Part shown: positions 32,831-44,715 of the stretch, one piece after another
How the letters are laid out: each line of letters starts with the position of its first letter
Position numbering within the stretch: the stretch's first letter is position 1
DNA from: Podocnemis expansa
Lineage: Eukaryota; Chordata; Testudines; Podocnemididae
Direction: 5' to 3'
Assembly (NCBI GenBank): GCA_007922195.1
Contig: ML681963.1
Location: forward strand, 138,461,973 to 138,525,972
DNA length: 64,000 bases
The notes under the pieces: generated by a model
Seen by the model: the letters and a program-made list of their open reading frames with translations, nothing else
Databases searched by the model: none
What the model was told of the DNA's origin: nothing
Made by a program: the position numbers and the translations under genes

Positions 32831-33772
32831 ACTGTTTTAGTATGTTGCTTAAAACACTGTCAAATCTACAGTTTACATGTAAATAGCTTCAATGAAGACA
32901 ATTATATTCAGAGTTGTCCTCTAAGCTTCTACCATCCTAAATCCCTTATGATAGCATGCAGGAAGGGAGAAATACCTCAAAACAAACTCAAAGTCTATTG
33001 GTAACACTAAACTGCTTTAATGATGTTAACTGCTAAAAGGAAGTACTTGGCCCTGGGATCCTCCAAAGCTGTGAACTCGTGCCTCGGCTGATAAGCATCC
33101 TAAGAATAGCAGCAGAAAAGAAATGGTCTTCTGCATTTCTCTCTGGGGACAAAGCACCAGCACCTTCCTCATGAAGAAACATTCTCCTAATAAGCATACA
33201 AAAATGCTACAAGATTGAGTTCTTGTTACTCAACACTTTAAATTATCCCCCTCCCCCCATCTTTGACTGAAATACTCTCATTTGTAATCTGGTGAAAGAT
33301 TTATACAGTTAAGCAAACAAGAGGGTATATGGGTTGATATTGCCAGAATTATATCCTAAATTTGTTGACTGATTTATTCCTTTGTCTAATTGTGCTCACG
33401 AAAAAAAGAAAAGAAAAGAAAAGAAAAAGCAAGCTCACTAATGAATGGAAAAAGAACCTACTTGGCCAGCAGAATAATCATGTTTAGTTTACAAAATAGC
33501 ACAGGCTTCAAGGATTTTCATAAAAACTACAGAGACAGTCCAAATCAGCAACGCAATCAGATTCCCAGCCGTTGCAGATTTCTTTTGGCTCTTTCTATGT
33601 GGCTATTATATTGCAAAGAGCAATTATTTATAATTTGTTGCAATACAGTGCTGGTGTGCTTACTCAAGCTTGCAAATCTTTTGTAAAATGGAAACATCTA
33701 TTGGTCATTCTTTGTCCTTTCTTTACTTCACATACTAAACTGCAAATCACACTGTCTCAGCTGTGACTGTTT
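32831..33772. other. Intergenic DNA with a GAAAA microsatellite
   Basis: An (AAAAG)n-like run at about 33401-33428. Otherwise unique A+T-rich DNA with no gene seen. Confidence 0.5.
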
Positions 33773-34287
33773 GGGTATCTCTACCCTTACACTCTAAATC
33801 GAAATAATGATTAATTTGATTTAAAGTAGTGTATGTCTATACTAGCTTTCCTTATTTCAAAATGAGGAGCACCCTCATTTCGAAATAAGGAACAGTCATT
33901 TTGAAATAATAAAACCTGGTTTTATATCAAAATGAAGGTTACATCAAAACCATTATATCAAAATAATGCTGTATAGCTGCATTATTTTGATTTAACTGTT
34001 ATTTTGATTTAACATATTTTGACCTTCTTCTTCCCTGGGTGCCCTCCTCTTTCTATATATTGGATGATGGGATGGCCCTTCTTGGGGACCATCTTGCCAC
34101 CCCTGCCATGGTGCCCATTTCCTAAATTGAACTAGCAAGTCCTGTGCATGGACATGCTAGTTCAATTTGGGTTTCTAGTGTGGACATGTTAAATTGATTT
34201 AACTTAAATCAATTTAATGATTATTAGTTCAATTTAATTAGTTTGATTTAAGTTAAATCAATTCAACAATCTAAGTGTAACACATAG
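33773..34287. mobile_element. Palindromic A+T-rich MITE, 0.5 kb
   Basis: The left end gggtatctctacccttac and right end taagtgtaacacatag are inverted, with long aaatcgaaata / ttaaatcaattt arms. The core contains ccttcttggggaccatcttg. Near-identical layout and core occur at 49193-49711 and 59370-60133. Confidence 0.75.
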
Positions 34288-34299
34288 CTGTTATTATTA

Positions 34300-34965
34300 A
34301 TGCTTTAATGAAGGAGCCCAAAACCCCAGTCTGAGACTAGGGCTCCAGTGGGTGCTGAACAAAACACAGAGAGAATCCCTAGCCCAAAGGGTTTACAATC
34401 TAGATGGCTATGTCAACACTAGAAAAAGTTAGTTTGAATTTGTTAATTTGAACTAACAAGTTAAACTTTAATTCAAACTAAACTTGACCTTATTCAGTCA
34501 AATTAACAAAGTGGACTAAATTGACTTAAAGGTAAGTTTACTTAGTCCACTTTGTTAATTTAACCTAACTGCCCTTAATTAGTCCTTAATAAAGTCAAAT
34601 TAAGGGTTAACCCAGGTCTACACTATCCTTAGTTCAAACTAAGGAGTCAAGTTAAGGCTTACTTCAAACTAACAGCTGGTTCTTATTAATTCAAACTAAT
34701 CTTTCATTAACTCAGATTAAAGAATTTCTTAATTCAATTTAATGAAAGTCTGGGGTAGACAGGGACTAATTTAGTTTGAATTAAGCCTCCTTAATTTGAC
34801 CTAAATTGCCAGTGTAGACATAGCCGACAAGAGCAAAGGTTGGAAGAAAGGAAGTATTGTCATCTTCATTTTACAGAGGTGGGACTGAGGATTTCATGAT
34901 TTGCTCAAGATCACACAGGAAGTCTGTAGCTGATCTGGGAGGTGAATTCAGATCTTCTTCCAAGT
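34300..34965. repeat. Old SINE/LINE-tail fragment split by a MITE
   Basis: agggctccagtgggtgctga ... gtttacaatctagat lies left of the MITE, and gacaagagcaaagg ... cattttacagaggtgg, ctcaagatcacacaggaag lies right of it. Joined, they make the common amniote 'cttacaatctaaa-gacaag' SINE-tail sequence. Confidence 0.65.
34406..34825. mobile_element. Palindromic MITE inside the SINE tail
   Basis: The ends are ggctatgtcaacactag / ccagtgtagacatagcc. The interior consists of ttaatttgaactaac and aagtttacttagtccac inverted blocks. It can fold almost completely on itself and is non-coding. Confidence 0.8.
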
Positions 34966-34973
34966 CCCAGTCC

Positions 34974-36111
34974 CAGTGGCGTCGCTAGCGTTGGGCACCC
35001 GGGGCACGTGCCCTGGGTCCCAACGCCGGTGCCCTGGTTCTCCGGCCCAATCGGGTCAGGGATCCGGGTCCCGATCCCTGGCGGTCCACTACCACGGCGG
35101 CCACATCTCCAGCCAGGGATCCGGGGCCTATCTGGCCGCCCGGCAGGCCCCGCCCCCTGGCCTGGGATAGGGGCAGGGGGTGGCTACGACGACGCCGCCA
35201 GCTAGGCCGCGCTGCGGTGCAGCGCAGCTCAGCCTAGCCTGGCCCGGTGCAGCCGGAAGCGGCCGCTGGAGGCTGGGCCCGCGGCCGCAGCCCTGGATCC
35301 CCAGCCGGGGACGGGGCTGCCGCAGCCGCAGCCAGGCCCCGGATCCCCAGCGGGGGATGGGGCCGCTGCAACCGCGGGCTGCCGGCCGGGTCCCAGATCC
35401 CNNNNNNNNNNNNNNNNNNNNNNNNNNNNNNNNNNNNNNNNNNNNNNNNNNNNNNNNNNNNNNNNNNNNNNNNNNNNNNNNNNNNNNNNNNNNNNNNNNN
35501 NNNNNNNNNNNNNNNNNNNNNNNNNNNNNNNNNNNNNNNNNNNNNNNNNNNNNNNNNNNNNNNNNNNNNNNNNNNNNNNNNNNNNNNNNNNNNNNNNNNN
35601 NNNNNNNNNNNNNNNNNNNNNNNNNNNNNNNNNNNNNNNNNNNNNNNNNNNNNNNNNNNNNNNNNNNNNNNNNNNNNNNNNNNNNNNNNNNNNNNNNNNN
35701 NNNNNNNNNNNNNNNNNNNNNNNNNNNNNNNNNNNNNNNNNNNNNNNNNNNNNNNNNNNNNNNNNNNNNNNNNNNNNNNNNNNNNNNNNNNNNNNNNNNN
35801 NGCTGCAGCGGCCCCGTCCCCCACTGGGGATCCGGGGCCTGGCTGCAGCCGCGGCAGCCCCGTCCCCGGCTGGGGATCCAGGGCTGCGACCACGGGCCCA
35901 GCCTCCAGCGGCCGCTTCCGGCCACACCAGGCCAGGCTAGGCTGCGCTGCACCAAACCGCAGCGCGGCCTAGCTGGCAGCAGCGACGCAGCCTCCCCCTG
36001 GCCCTATCCCGGGCCAGGGGGTGTGGCCTTCTGGCTGGGGGTGGGGCCTGCCCTCCAGGGGCGGGGCTGGGCCCGTGCCCCGGGTCTTTCCCCATCCCAG
36101 CGACGCCTCTG
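34974..36111. mobile_element. hAT-like foldback element with >200-bp arms and assembly gap
   Basis: The ends are CAGTGGCGTCGCTAG / CCAGCGACGCCTCTG, with a perfect 8-bp duplication cccagtcc (34966-34973 and 36112-36119). Internally, 35190-35400 is the inverted complement of 35802-36005 with few mismatches (ggaagcggccgctggaggc; agccctggatccccagccgg). Apparent 200-325-codon frames run through the N block and are artefacts. Confidence 0.92.
35402..35801. other. Assembly gap of exactly 400 N
   Basis: Undetermined bases at the centre of the large inverted repeat, where a hairpin loop would be. The same length as the gap at 13919. Confidence 1.
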
Positions 36112-36119
36112 CCCAGTCC

Positions 36120-36432
36120 ATCCAGAGCTTAACCAAACAACCATTCTTCCTTTCTAGTAATCTTCTGAATAAATGGAGTTGAAACACACTATTTTTGCAT
36201 GGTTAAAATTAACACTGTGCTGCATTTAAGTGAAAAGAGATCATGTCAACTGTCTCAAGTTTGATGAAACTGTCCCATGTTTGCAAACATGATGAATTTG
36301 CATTAAGTATCTGGAACAGACTAATGACCTGAATTCATTCTTTCACTGAATGGCATTATGTCAGTCATGAATTGGACCAAACAGACAAAATGTTGTTCTG
36401 CTTTACAACAGTGTACGTCATTGGCTTCAATG
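36120..36432. other. Unique A+T-rich sequence, no gene seen
   Basis: A short spacer between the foldback element and the nested MITE pair. No motif recognised. Confidence 0.5.
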
Positions 36433-36721
36433 GTTAGGTCTACATTAGCAAGCTTAGTTTGGACTTGCTTAGCCTGAACTAAGCAGTGCCCAGTTAGTTC
36501 AAACTAACTGCAGCTTTTTAGTTCGAACTAACTTTTTAGTTCGAACTAAAAAAGCGCAGCTAATTCGAACTAAAAGTTCATTTGAACTAAAAAACATGGT
36601 TAGTTCAAACTAATCACTTAGTTTGAACTTATTTAGCTCAAATTAGCATGCCTACATCATGCTTGTTTGAACCAAAGTTCAAATTAAGTTCAAATTAAGC
36701 TCCAAACCGTTCAAAACTAAT

Positions 36722-38160
36722 GGGCATGTCCACACATTCTTTTTAAATAGAAATAACAGTGGTTATTTTGATTTAAAAAACATTAGGGCCACATGACTTT
36801 CTTTTGAATTGAAATAATGAGCTCCGTCATTTTGATTCAAGAGAAGTTGAATCGAAATAGGTGAAACCTAGTTTAAATCGAAACAGCCCTTGAAGTGAAA
36901 GGGTTGTTTCAAAACAAGGCCATTTGGACAACATTGTTTCGAATCAAGGGCTTTGACCTTCCTCCAAGGGTGCATGGCACCCTGAAAGGAAGGCCCACTC
37001 CCTGAACACCCTGGCCAGGGAGGGAATCAGGACCCTGGCCAAGGAGAGGGGCACAGCTGTGGCAGGCTTCCCAGCAACTGCTGGGGGGCAGGGAGCGGAG
37101 GGGGACGCAAGTAGGGAGCCTGCACTGCTGGGCTCCCCACCAGCTGCTGGCGGCAGGGACACGGAGCCCCTGCTCTGCCAAGCTTTGCAGCAGCTCTGGG
37201 GGGGGGGGACAGGCGGGGAGCCCCTGCGCCACCCGGCTCCCGAGCTGCGGCAGGGGGGGGGGGGGGGCGCCCCCCCGCTTCCCAGCAGCTGTGGGCGGCA
37301 GGGGCACAGAGCCCCCATACCACCTGGCTTCCCAGCAGCTGCCGGCAGAATGGGCAGGGAGTCCCCATGCCACTCGGCTTTCCAGCAGCTATGGGGGGGC
37401 ATGGGCAAGGAGCCCACACGCCACCCGGCTTCCTAGCAGCTGCAGGCAGCGGGCGGTGCACGGGCTCCCTGCCCGCACCCCCCTGCAGCTGCTGCAAAGC
37501 CGAGCGGTGCCGGGGCTCCGTGCCCACAGCTGCTGGGAAGCCCCCTGTGCCACCCGCAGCTGCTAGGGAGCCAGGCAGCATGGGGGCTCCCTGCCTGCGC
37601 CCTCCCACATCTGCTGCAAAGGTGGGTGGCGCAGGGGCTCCGTGCCCAAACCACCCTTAGCTTCTGGAAAGATGGACAGCGCGGAGGCTCTGTGCCCACG
37701 CTGCCCGCAGTTGCTGGGAAGCCCCCCCGCACCACCCACAGCTGCTAGGGAGCCAGGCAGCATGGGGGATTCCTGCTCCCCCCCCCCCGTAGCTGCAGGG
37801 GAAGCAGGGTGCCCCATGTTCCCTCCCCAGCCGCAGGGCCAGTGGGGGGGATGCAGGGTGCAGAGGAAGCCTTTCCCTGCCGGCTTTTTTCCCCTTCCTG
37901 GCTCTCCAAGTGAGAGCCAGGCAGGGGACTGGGAGGCAACAGGGCCCTGCTAGGGGGCCCTGTTGCCTCACCTCCCGTGGTGCTCCTCTCCCAAATCTGA
38001 ACTAGCAAGTCCGGTGTCTGGACACGTTAGTTCGATTTAGGTTTTATTGGTCTGGACCTGTTACATCGATTCAACTTGAATCAATTTAACAAGTTTTATT
38101 TTGCTTTGGTTAAATCGATTCAAGTAGAATAGATTTAACCACCTAAGTGTGGACATAGCC
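36722..38160. mobile_element. Inner MITE, 1.44 kb, with minisatellite core
   Basis: The ends are gggcatgtccacacattc / taagtgtggacatagcc, with subterminal aaatcgaaa / gattcaagt inverted blocks. The core is the G+C-rich repeat array at 37050-37790 plus ctgaactagcaagtccgg near the right arm, shared with 34120 and 49330. It is inserted into the 36433 element. Confidence 0.75.
37050..37790. repeat. G+C-rich minisatellite, about 60-65-bp unit
   Basis: Around ten diverged copies of a unit built on ttcccagcagctgc, then ggcaggggcacggagcccc and gccacccggc. Runs of G at 37200-37208 and 37253-37266. Overlapping Pro/Ala/Gly-rich frames on both strands arise from it and are not genes. Confidence 0.8.
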
Positions 38161-38303
38161 AACAATTTTCAACTAAGCTTTGCTTAGCTCAAACTAAAAA
38201 AATGTTTATTTCAAAATAGGCAAAGCCCAGAGTAGGCAGGGAGCAAATCAGTCCAGACTAAATCTCCTTAATCCGTGCTAATCTGCTAGTGTAGACATCA
38301 CCA

Positions 38304-41300
38304 ACAGGACCGACTCTGACACCCTTACTCTTCATTTACTCTGTGCATAGTTCAATGGGACAACTTGCTAGGGAAGGAACAACTCAGTACAAGGAAATGT
38401 GGCAGGTTCTCTAGCCCTAGGGTTGCATTAGCATGTATGAGGACAGCATAGGGCCACATATATCTGTATAACAATAAAACAGCTGGCAACTCACTTTCAG
38501 TAATGACATTTGTTACAATCTCTCAATAAAATCAACTGCTGTGAGAAACAAAAATCACTCAAACAAGTATGGCTGTCTGTCATATACACTGATGATGTCA
38601 TGCCATCACATGCATTCTCATGTGGCTGTATAATTCAATCTGTGAGGAGCAAGATTACAAACAGATGTCACACAAAAATGTACAGGCTCTCACTGAAGAC
38701 ACGGCATGAGAGTTGGTCCTTTTTTCAGTCAGGTCCTTGTGCCTGTCTTCTTCAAAGCATTTACAGCCTCTGTAGATAGATGATGTCCATTCAGGCCTGT
38801 CCTTGGGTCTGTCTTCAAATTCATCAATACTTCTGATGCAGTAGATGAGATTTGGCTTGTGGTGTCATTGAATTATTTTCATGGACCACCCACCTGTGCT
38901 TTCCAAATTTCAACTCACCAGAGGAAACTTCTTTCTGGGAATTATTCTTCATCCATTCTGACATCATCACCTGTCCATCTAAGTTGAGGTTTACAGATGA
39001 TTGGCTCAATGCTGGTTGTTTTTGCTTTTTCGGGATATTAGTATATAACAGTCTGTCATGCCAGTGAATCTTCAGAACAGAATAGTGCCAACTCGTGAAA
39101 ATGCATCTATGGTAAACTGCACGTTTCACACTGTATAAAAGGGATGTCATCACCGCAGCATAGCACATACTCAGTTTTATTACCTATTGTCACCCAACTG
39201 TGCCTAAGCTAGCCCACCTGAAAATGGCAAGGTCAGGGCAGGCTGTAAAAGGCAGAGCAGATTCGCTCAGACTAGTGGCTAACACTGCATTTAGATTCCC
39301 TGACCAGTCACAAACATTGCTCCTCATTTCCTGATGGGTTATCAAGAAGCTAAATGAGGAATACACAGCCCCCCTTATTGCATTTCAGTCTCTGGCTCCC
39401 AATCAGCAACTGGGTCCAGTAAAGAGATACGTTATTAAATTCTATTCCCTTTATTAAAATGTTCTCTTGTTCCCCAAAGGGTCAGTCATGTTGCCAGATC
39501 GATATGAGTTTGGCTCTTACCCAAAATACCCCATTGCCAGACCAACCTTTAGTAACTAAAACCGAAGGTTTATTGTAAAAGGAAGGAAACAAATGAGAAG
39601 AAAGATGTTAAATGGTCATCGTAATCAGATACATACAAATGACTTTAAAGTCCACATGTATCAGATTCTCAGCAGAATGGTGGAATTTGCAGTGAAGTTC
39701 CTGCTCTCACATTTCCATGAAGCCTTCTCTCCTCTCCCCACATCCCCCTTTCCTTCGCAGTGTCCCCATTGACCCCTGCCCACTCACACGCACTTCTGCT
39801 CCAGCCCTTAACCTCTCTGGCCCATGATTCCTCTGTATCACATCACACCCCCTTCCATGGCCTGGCCTGTCCCCATCATTCCCCTTCACTCCCTGCAGCC
39901 CCTCACATCCCTGTTCCCTCTTCTAGCCCAGTCCCCCTGCCACACCCCTCTCCAGCCCCTTGCAGCTCTGACTCCCAGGAATCCAGTTCAGGGCAGACAT
40001 CATCTCCCACTCTGCAAATGAAGGCAGCCAACAGCAGCTTCCATGTGGGAGACATAGCAGTCCGCTCAGGTGGGAGCAGCCTGGAGCATCCTCCCCCTGA
40101 AGCCAGGGCATGTGACGGGGAAGCTATGCTACCTGAAGCAGGGGGGTTGAAAAGGTCTCTCCTATATTCTCTCCAAGCAGTACCTCCCTGGGAGTAGGGA
40201 GAGCCAGTTGGAGCTGGATTTTGGGAGCCTTCCTCTTAGCTGGGGGCCCAGGGCATCAGCCCCTATAGACCTTACATTAATCCAGCCTGGGTGTCCCTTT
40301 GCACAGAGAAATGTGTCTCTCAGTGAACAAGCCACTGTGGGTTGCCCTGCCTTTGGTGTCTGAAGGGTTTGAGGGGTAGCTCTTGTAGACCACATTGCCA
40401 TAGTGTAATTGAGAGTTAATCTAAGCATGGATAACAGTTCTCATTTGAAAGGAATGGTTGCAGCCCTCCTAGGTAGTCTTAGAAGGCAAAAAATTGCCTG
40501 AATAACTGCTGTATTATGGTCAAATAGCAGCTGAGGGAAGTCTCAAATCCCCACTAAATTGCCAATGCTAGTAACTAATGGCAGATGTACTCTTTCAATC
40601 AGCAGGTCTAACGTTACCTCTGCTATCTCCTCTGGCTGCTTTCCTCAAACCATTATCACCACCTCAGTCTTGCTGGGCTGAACTTCAGTCAATTAACCCT
40701 CCTTCATACCCCAATCTCAACTAGACACTTGCTGAAGTCATGGGGTCCAGAATAAACACCCAGCATATTGAAAGCCCGGTTTTACTGTCTGAAGTCTATA
40801 GAAGTATAAGATGTATGCATTTTGTGACTAAAGCTGACAACAGAATAAAAATAAAACCTAAAAGCTATCCTTCAATATATGAATAATTCATAGACTAGTG
40901 TTCTATAGGCCCTCTCTAGAATTGCAGCAATGTCTGGAATGCAAAAGCTGTTCAGCCTTTAAATAATACTTAAGCCATTTTGATCATCTATAGGAGAATT
41001 GTAAATGATTTATAGGCTCTATGAAGCCCCTTGTTGTGGTTTGCTGCAGGAATGCCATAGCTTTCTCTAAACACACTTCATTTTAAAAACAATGGGAGTC
41101 TGAGACATTTTCAGCCAGTCTTGACCTTCCTGTATTTATCAAAATATTTTCCTGTGTCAGAAGCAGACAATCACTTGATTCCATAACACTTAAGTATTCA
41201 GAAGACCACCAGCAAGACAATATTAAACAAACAGTTCTCTGTCAGTGACTGCTCCAAATACTCTATGCAAAGCACAAACTGTGGGAGTACCCTCAATGTT

Positions 41301-42594
41301 TCTGCTAATATATGGTTCAGCAAAAAGTCATTAATGAACTGCAAAATGTGCTGTTGTAAAACCTTGTGCATCCAAGATCATTTTGGGGTGAAATTAACTC
41401 CCCTGCATGAAGACTTAATAAATGGCCCCTTTGAAGGGAACTATTCAGAGGCTGGAGCAATGGAACCCAGTCCTTCAGCCCACAGCCAGACGTCATCTAT
41501 GCAACCCTACTGGCATCGACCTACGCTAACTGCAGCTTAAGGGCTAATGCAGCCTTTTAGGATGGGTAAATTTTGCCTCTTTCTCCACTCTTTATTCATG
41601 CTGAATAGTAAGTACATGACACATATGGGCGAAGTCTGTTCAGCACAGAAAGTTTGCAGAATTGAGCCCTTGCTGATTAACAAGAGCAATAGGGTATGTG
41701 TATGTCAAAGGTCCAAATGCAGTAGGGGAAAACCCAAATTGGGGCACACAAGAAATGACTGGAGTGGTAAATTTTGGGTGCCTAGGTGGGGGCTGGAGAA
41801 GGACACAAAAAAACAGTTTCCCTCCTGCAATTGTGATGGGATCATTCAGAACAAGAACGAGAGTAAGACCAAAGTATAGAGGGCAGGCATGATAAAGGGC
41901 TTGTAAATTTGGATCTAGAATGCAGGACATCTTTTCTTCTACTGAAGGAAAGATGATTATTAATCTTGTTGTTTGTACTGCCGTAATGCTTAGGATCATG
42001 GATCAGGGACCAGGACTGCCTTGTACAAATGCACAACAAAAAGACTGTTTCTGCCCCAAAGTGCTTACAACTAGGAATTTAACCTTTAAGCTTATTTGTC
42101 ATCTCCCCTTGAACCAGACAGTTTTCATTACAAGGTGTATATCTATTGACACTGTTAGATCTTGCATTCAGTGCAAGCTGTATGTGCTTATTTGAAGAAA
42201 AAATTAGGCCTGTTGTTCCTAAGAATTAGCTTTTTAAATCAATGTGGATTCTTTGGATTACTCTGTGGCCTCAGTTTGTATTCATTTATAGTGTGGCTGT
42301 ACTGAGGGGCTTCAAACAGGCTGGGGCTTCCACCCTGCTAGGAACTCTGCATGCACATACAAGCCCCAGAGAGGAGGCATAGGAAAGGAGAGAGAACAAA
42401 AATCAGAGGATGGTCGTTTTGTATACAATTCATTGCTAGTTAGTAGCAGAAATCCCTATCCACTGCCTGTCTAAGCAGCTTCAGATAGAAGTCATCTGAG
42501 CTCTGGACTTTGGCAAACTCCTGTTGACTTCACACTTTTACCAGGCTACTGAGACTTCAGTGGGAATTTGCCTGAGTGAAAAATGAGGGCCTGA
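38304..42594. other. Intergenic DNA, no gene recognised
   Basis: Mixed unique sequence. A minus-strand frame of 114 codons at 38824-39168 has no recognised family and no splice support. A C-rich patch lies at 39740-39970. Around 42000-42070, aagactgtttctgccccaaag is a SINE/LINE-tail fragment like that at 34300. I see no promoter or exon I can defend. Confidence 0.4.
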
Positions 42595-43372
42595 CTGTCA
42601 CACTCCCCAAGCCATGGGGCAACCCAAAGAAAGGGAGAAGGGGGGAAGAATCATCACAAATTTCTCCTCCTGGTATTCCCTCCCAAGTTGTTCAAGGACA
42701 AGAATGGGTACATCCGGTGGTTGAAGTATAATTTGATGGGCCCTGGAACCTTCCTAATCTCCAGGCCCCCTTCCCTTATTGTCTGGGCTCCCTTCATGCA
42801 GGTGTGGGCCCTGGCCCAGGTAGGCATTGTCAACGGAGGTGGCAGACATAATGGCCACCCCGCCCCCCCCCAACATAGCCCTCTAGACTATGGAGCTCAC
42901 AGGGAGGAGTGTTAAGTATCTCTCTCCCCTGATGGGTCTCATCTCCGGGCTATCCAGCTCAAGGGGAAGAGTGTTAAGGATCGATCTTCCCTGATGGGCC
43001 TCAATCTCCTGTGTGAGTTTCTTCCTCCCTAGCTTTGTGTCAACAAGAAGGGGGGTGAGTTCCTATCCCCCCTGAACAGTTTCTCGGCACCCCCGTCACC
43101 ACGAAGGAGGGGTCATTGTCTGGGGTCCCAGTTTTATCATTGGTCCTGACCAGGATCCCACTCCTAATTGGCTATTTTTACTCTGGCTGGGCAAAATTCT
43201 ATGAAAACCCCCTGTCTCAGCTAGCTTGTTGTTCTCCCACCCTCGGATGCTAAAGGGCACGTCGCGACCCGGTCGGACTGATCCCCCGACTGAGACAGGG
43301 AGTACCCACCCCTGAGACCCTCTTTTTTTTGGGGGTGTACACGGATTGCCAGCCAAACAATTAAGTGCTGAG

Positions 43373-43435
43373 ATGCTGCAGCTGGTCTGCCTCCTCGCTT
43401 TGGGTTCTACTGCGGTCCTGGGACAGGTATTATAA
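43373..43435 (+). other. 21-codon signal-peptide-like mini frame
   Basis: ATG at 43373 opens a frame with a strongly hydrophobic leader (LVCLLALGSTAVLG) that stops at TAA 43433-43435. A CAG|GTATTA sequence at 43426 could act as a splice donor. It may be the leader of a degraded membrane or secreted protein of the element, or chance. Confidence 0.25.
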
Positions 43436-43728
43436 ATCGATATAGGCCTCCTACCTTCTCTTAATCATTCTACTTGGTACCATTTATATATAGTCTGTGA
43501 CTGTAGCTTCTTTACCTGAGTTTTGCATAGTTTGTGTAGTTGTTATTATTTTCTCTGTATCCTGCATAATCTTTTTATGTTATAGTTGTTTAAGGTCTAG
43601 TATAGTTTTGTGTTGTTAATTTGCCAGGTGTTTTGTTAGTCATTTGTATTTTGCATCCTTCTTACTGTATAATTGTTCATTACTCTGCTTCTGCTCTAAA
43701 CTGCTGGCCCCAAACTTCCCCAGTGTAC

Positions 43729-43738
43729 ACGGGGGGAG
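43729..43738 (+). promoter_or_regulatory. Polypurine tract preceding LTR
   Basis: acggggggag directly abuts TGTGGGGG, the expected start of a 3' LTR. This identifies the plus strand as the sense strand of the element. Confidence 0.65.
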
Positions 43739-44372
43739 TGTGGGGGTTTATTTTTCTCTCATCTGACTTTTTTTTTCATTCTGCCGCCCACCCTTCTTGG
43801 CTAGCAAGGAGGAATGACTTCCAGCCATTGGTAAATACACGTCGGGTGGGCTGGTCAGTGCCTATACCGATGTTGAGGCAGTAAAAGGCCAGAAAACTCC
43901 TTGACTTATTATGGCCACCCTCTTATAGGTCATTAATCCATACTGTTATTTAACTATAAGTACTTTTGTAGGTTGTAAGTGTTTTGCATAGACTCTCATA
44001 CTTTATCCTGTTGTTTGGCTGGAGGTGTTTTACAGGTGCTTTATATAGACTCTTGCTCCACACTGTTACTTGGTTATAAGTGCTTTGCATAGGTTTTAGC
44101 TTTATATTGTCATTTTAGTTATAAGTGTTCATTTACATTTTGCTTTATGCTATTAGCTGGTTATAAGTGTCCTATATAGATTTTTGCTTCATATTGTTAG
44201 TTGATTACAAGTGTTTTTGTATAGATCTCCTTGTTTTACACTGTTAAGTGGTTAAAGGTGTTTAAGGTGTCACTATAAAAGTAGGTTTTTTTTGTTTACT
44301 TGAACTGGTGTCTGTCTCATTGGTGGGTGTCGCTGGTCCATCCCAGTCACATCGTGAACCCGGGGTTCAACA
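43739..44372 (+). mobile_element. Retroviral-type LTR, 634 bp (probable 3' LTR)
   Basis: Starts TGTGGGGG after a polypurine tract and ends GGGGTTCAACA, giving TGT...ACA borders. It has a TATA box (tataaaag, 44274-44281) about 100 bases from the end, as expected for U3/R. The U3 holds a degenerate tandem array (see 43935). No matching 5' LTR was found in the window, so the provirus is incomplete. Confidence 0.65.
43935..44270 (+). repeat. Degenerate tandem repeats within LTR U3
   Basis: About six diverged copies of a unit of around 57 bp centred on gttataagtgttttgcatag, with actcttgctttatactgtta between them. U3 repeats often carry enhancer sites, but no specific factor site is claimed. Confidence 0.65.
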
Positions 44373-44439
44373 GGCATTTGCAACCGTTTCTCAATACCAC
44401 ATGCATTGATTATTGCTCCATAAAAATATGATTATTGCT

Positions 44440-44715
44440 CCATAAAAATACTGGCCCTGATCCTGGCCTCACAAGCTGCCCCCCTACCCTCTGCACCTCC
44501 CTGACCACAATCCCGGCCTCACGCTCTGCCTCTGCCATCCCCTGCCCCCCATCCCAGCCACACACACTGCTCCCTCTGCCCCACTACCCCTGATCCCAGC
44601 CTCACATGCTGCCCCTGTGCTCCCCTAGATGGTACTTGCTCCTGGCATGGATGCAGAGGACTAGACTCAGTGACCTCTCATGGTCCCTTCTAGTTCTGTG
44701 ATTCTATGATCATCT
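44440..44715 (+). repeat. CR1 3' tail
   Basis: Ends ctcatggtcccttctagttc then tgtgattctatgat, the canonical CR1 3' end. It is preceded by ggatgcagaggactagactc and, further upstream, C-rich repeated cctcacatgctgcccc. Confidence 0.75.

Larger units (their letters stand above)
36433..38303. mobile_element. Outer palindromic MITE interrupted by a second MITE
   Basis: The left arm begins ggttaggtctacattagc with gttcgaactaa-rich repeats. The right end ctgctagtgtagacatcacc, preceded by gctcaaactaaaaaaatg, lies beyond the inner element. Removing 36722-38160 leaves a palindromic element of about 0.43 kb similar to 34406-34825. Confidence 0.7.
42595..43738 (+). repeat. Possible internal remnant of an LTR retroelement
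   Basis: Sequence directly upstream of the polypurine tract and LTR, with composition unlike the flanks. It includes two imperfect copies of agggagagtgttaag at about 42901 and 42970. No gag, pol or env domain is recognisable, so its retroviral nature is inferred only from the adjoining polypurine tract and LTR. Confidence 0.4.

Noticed and set aside
35128..36157. Frames of 219-325 codons
   Set aside because: They exist only because the 400-N gap contains no stop codons; the flanks are inverted-repeat arms.
37050..37790. CpG island promoter
   Set aside because: High G+C comes from a minisatellite in a MITE and has no neighbouring exon.
36909..38008. Several Pro/Ala/Cys-rich frames
   Set aside because: All are products of the 60-65-bp minisatellite.
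38824..39168. 114-codon minus-strand frame
   Set aside because: No family, membrane or low-complexity signature, and no splice context; length is compatible with chance in 64 kb.
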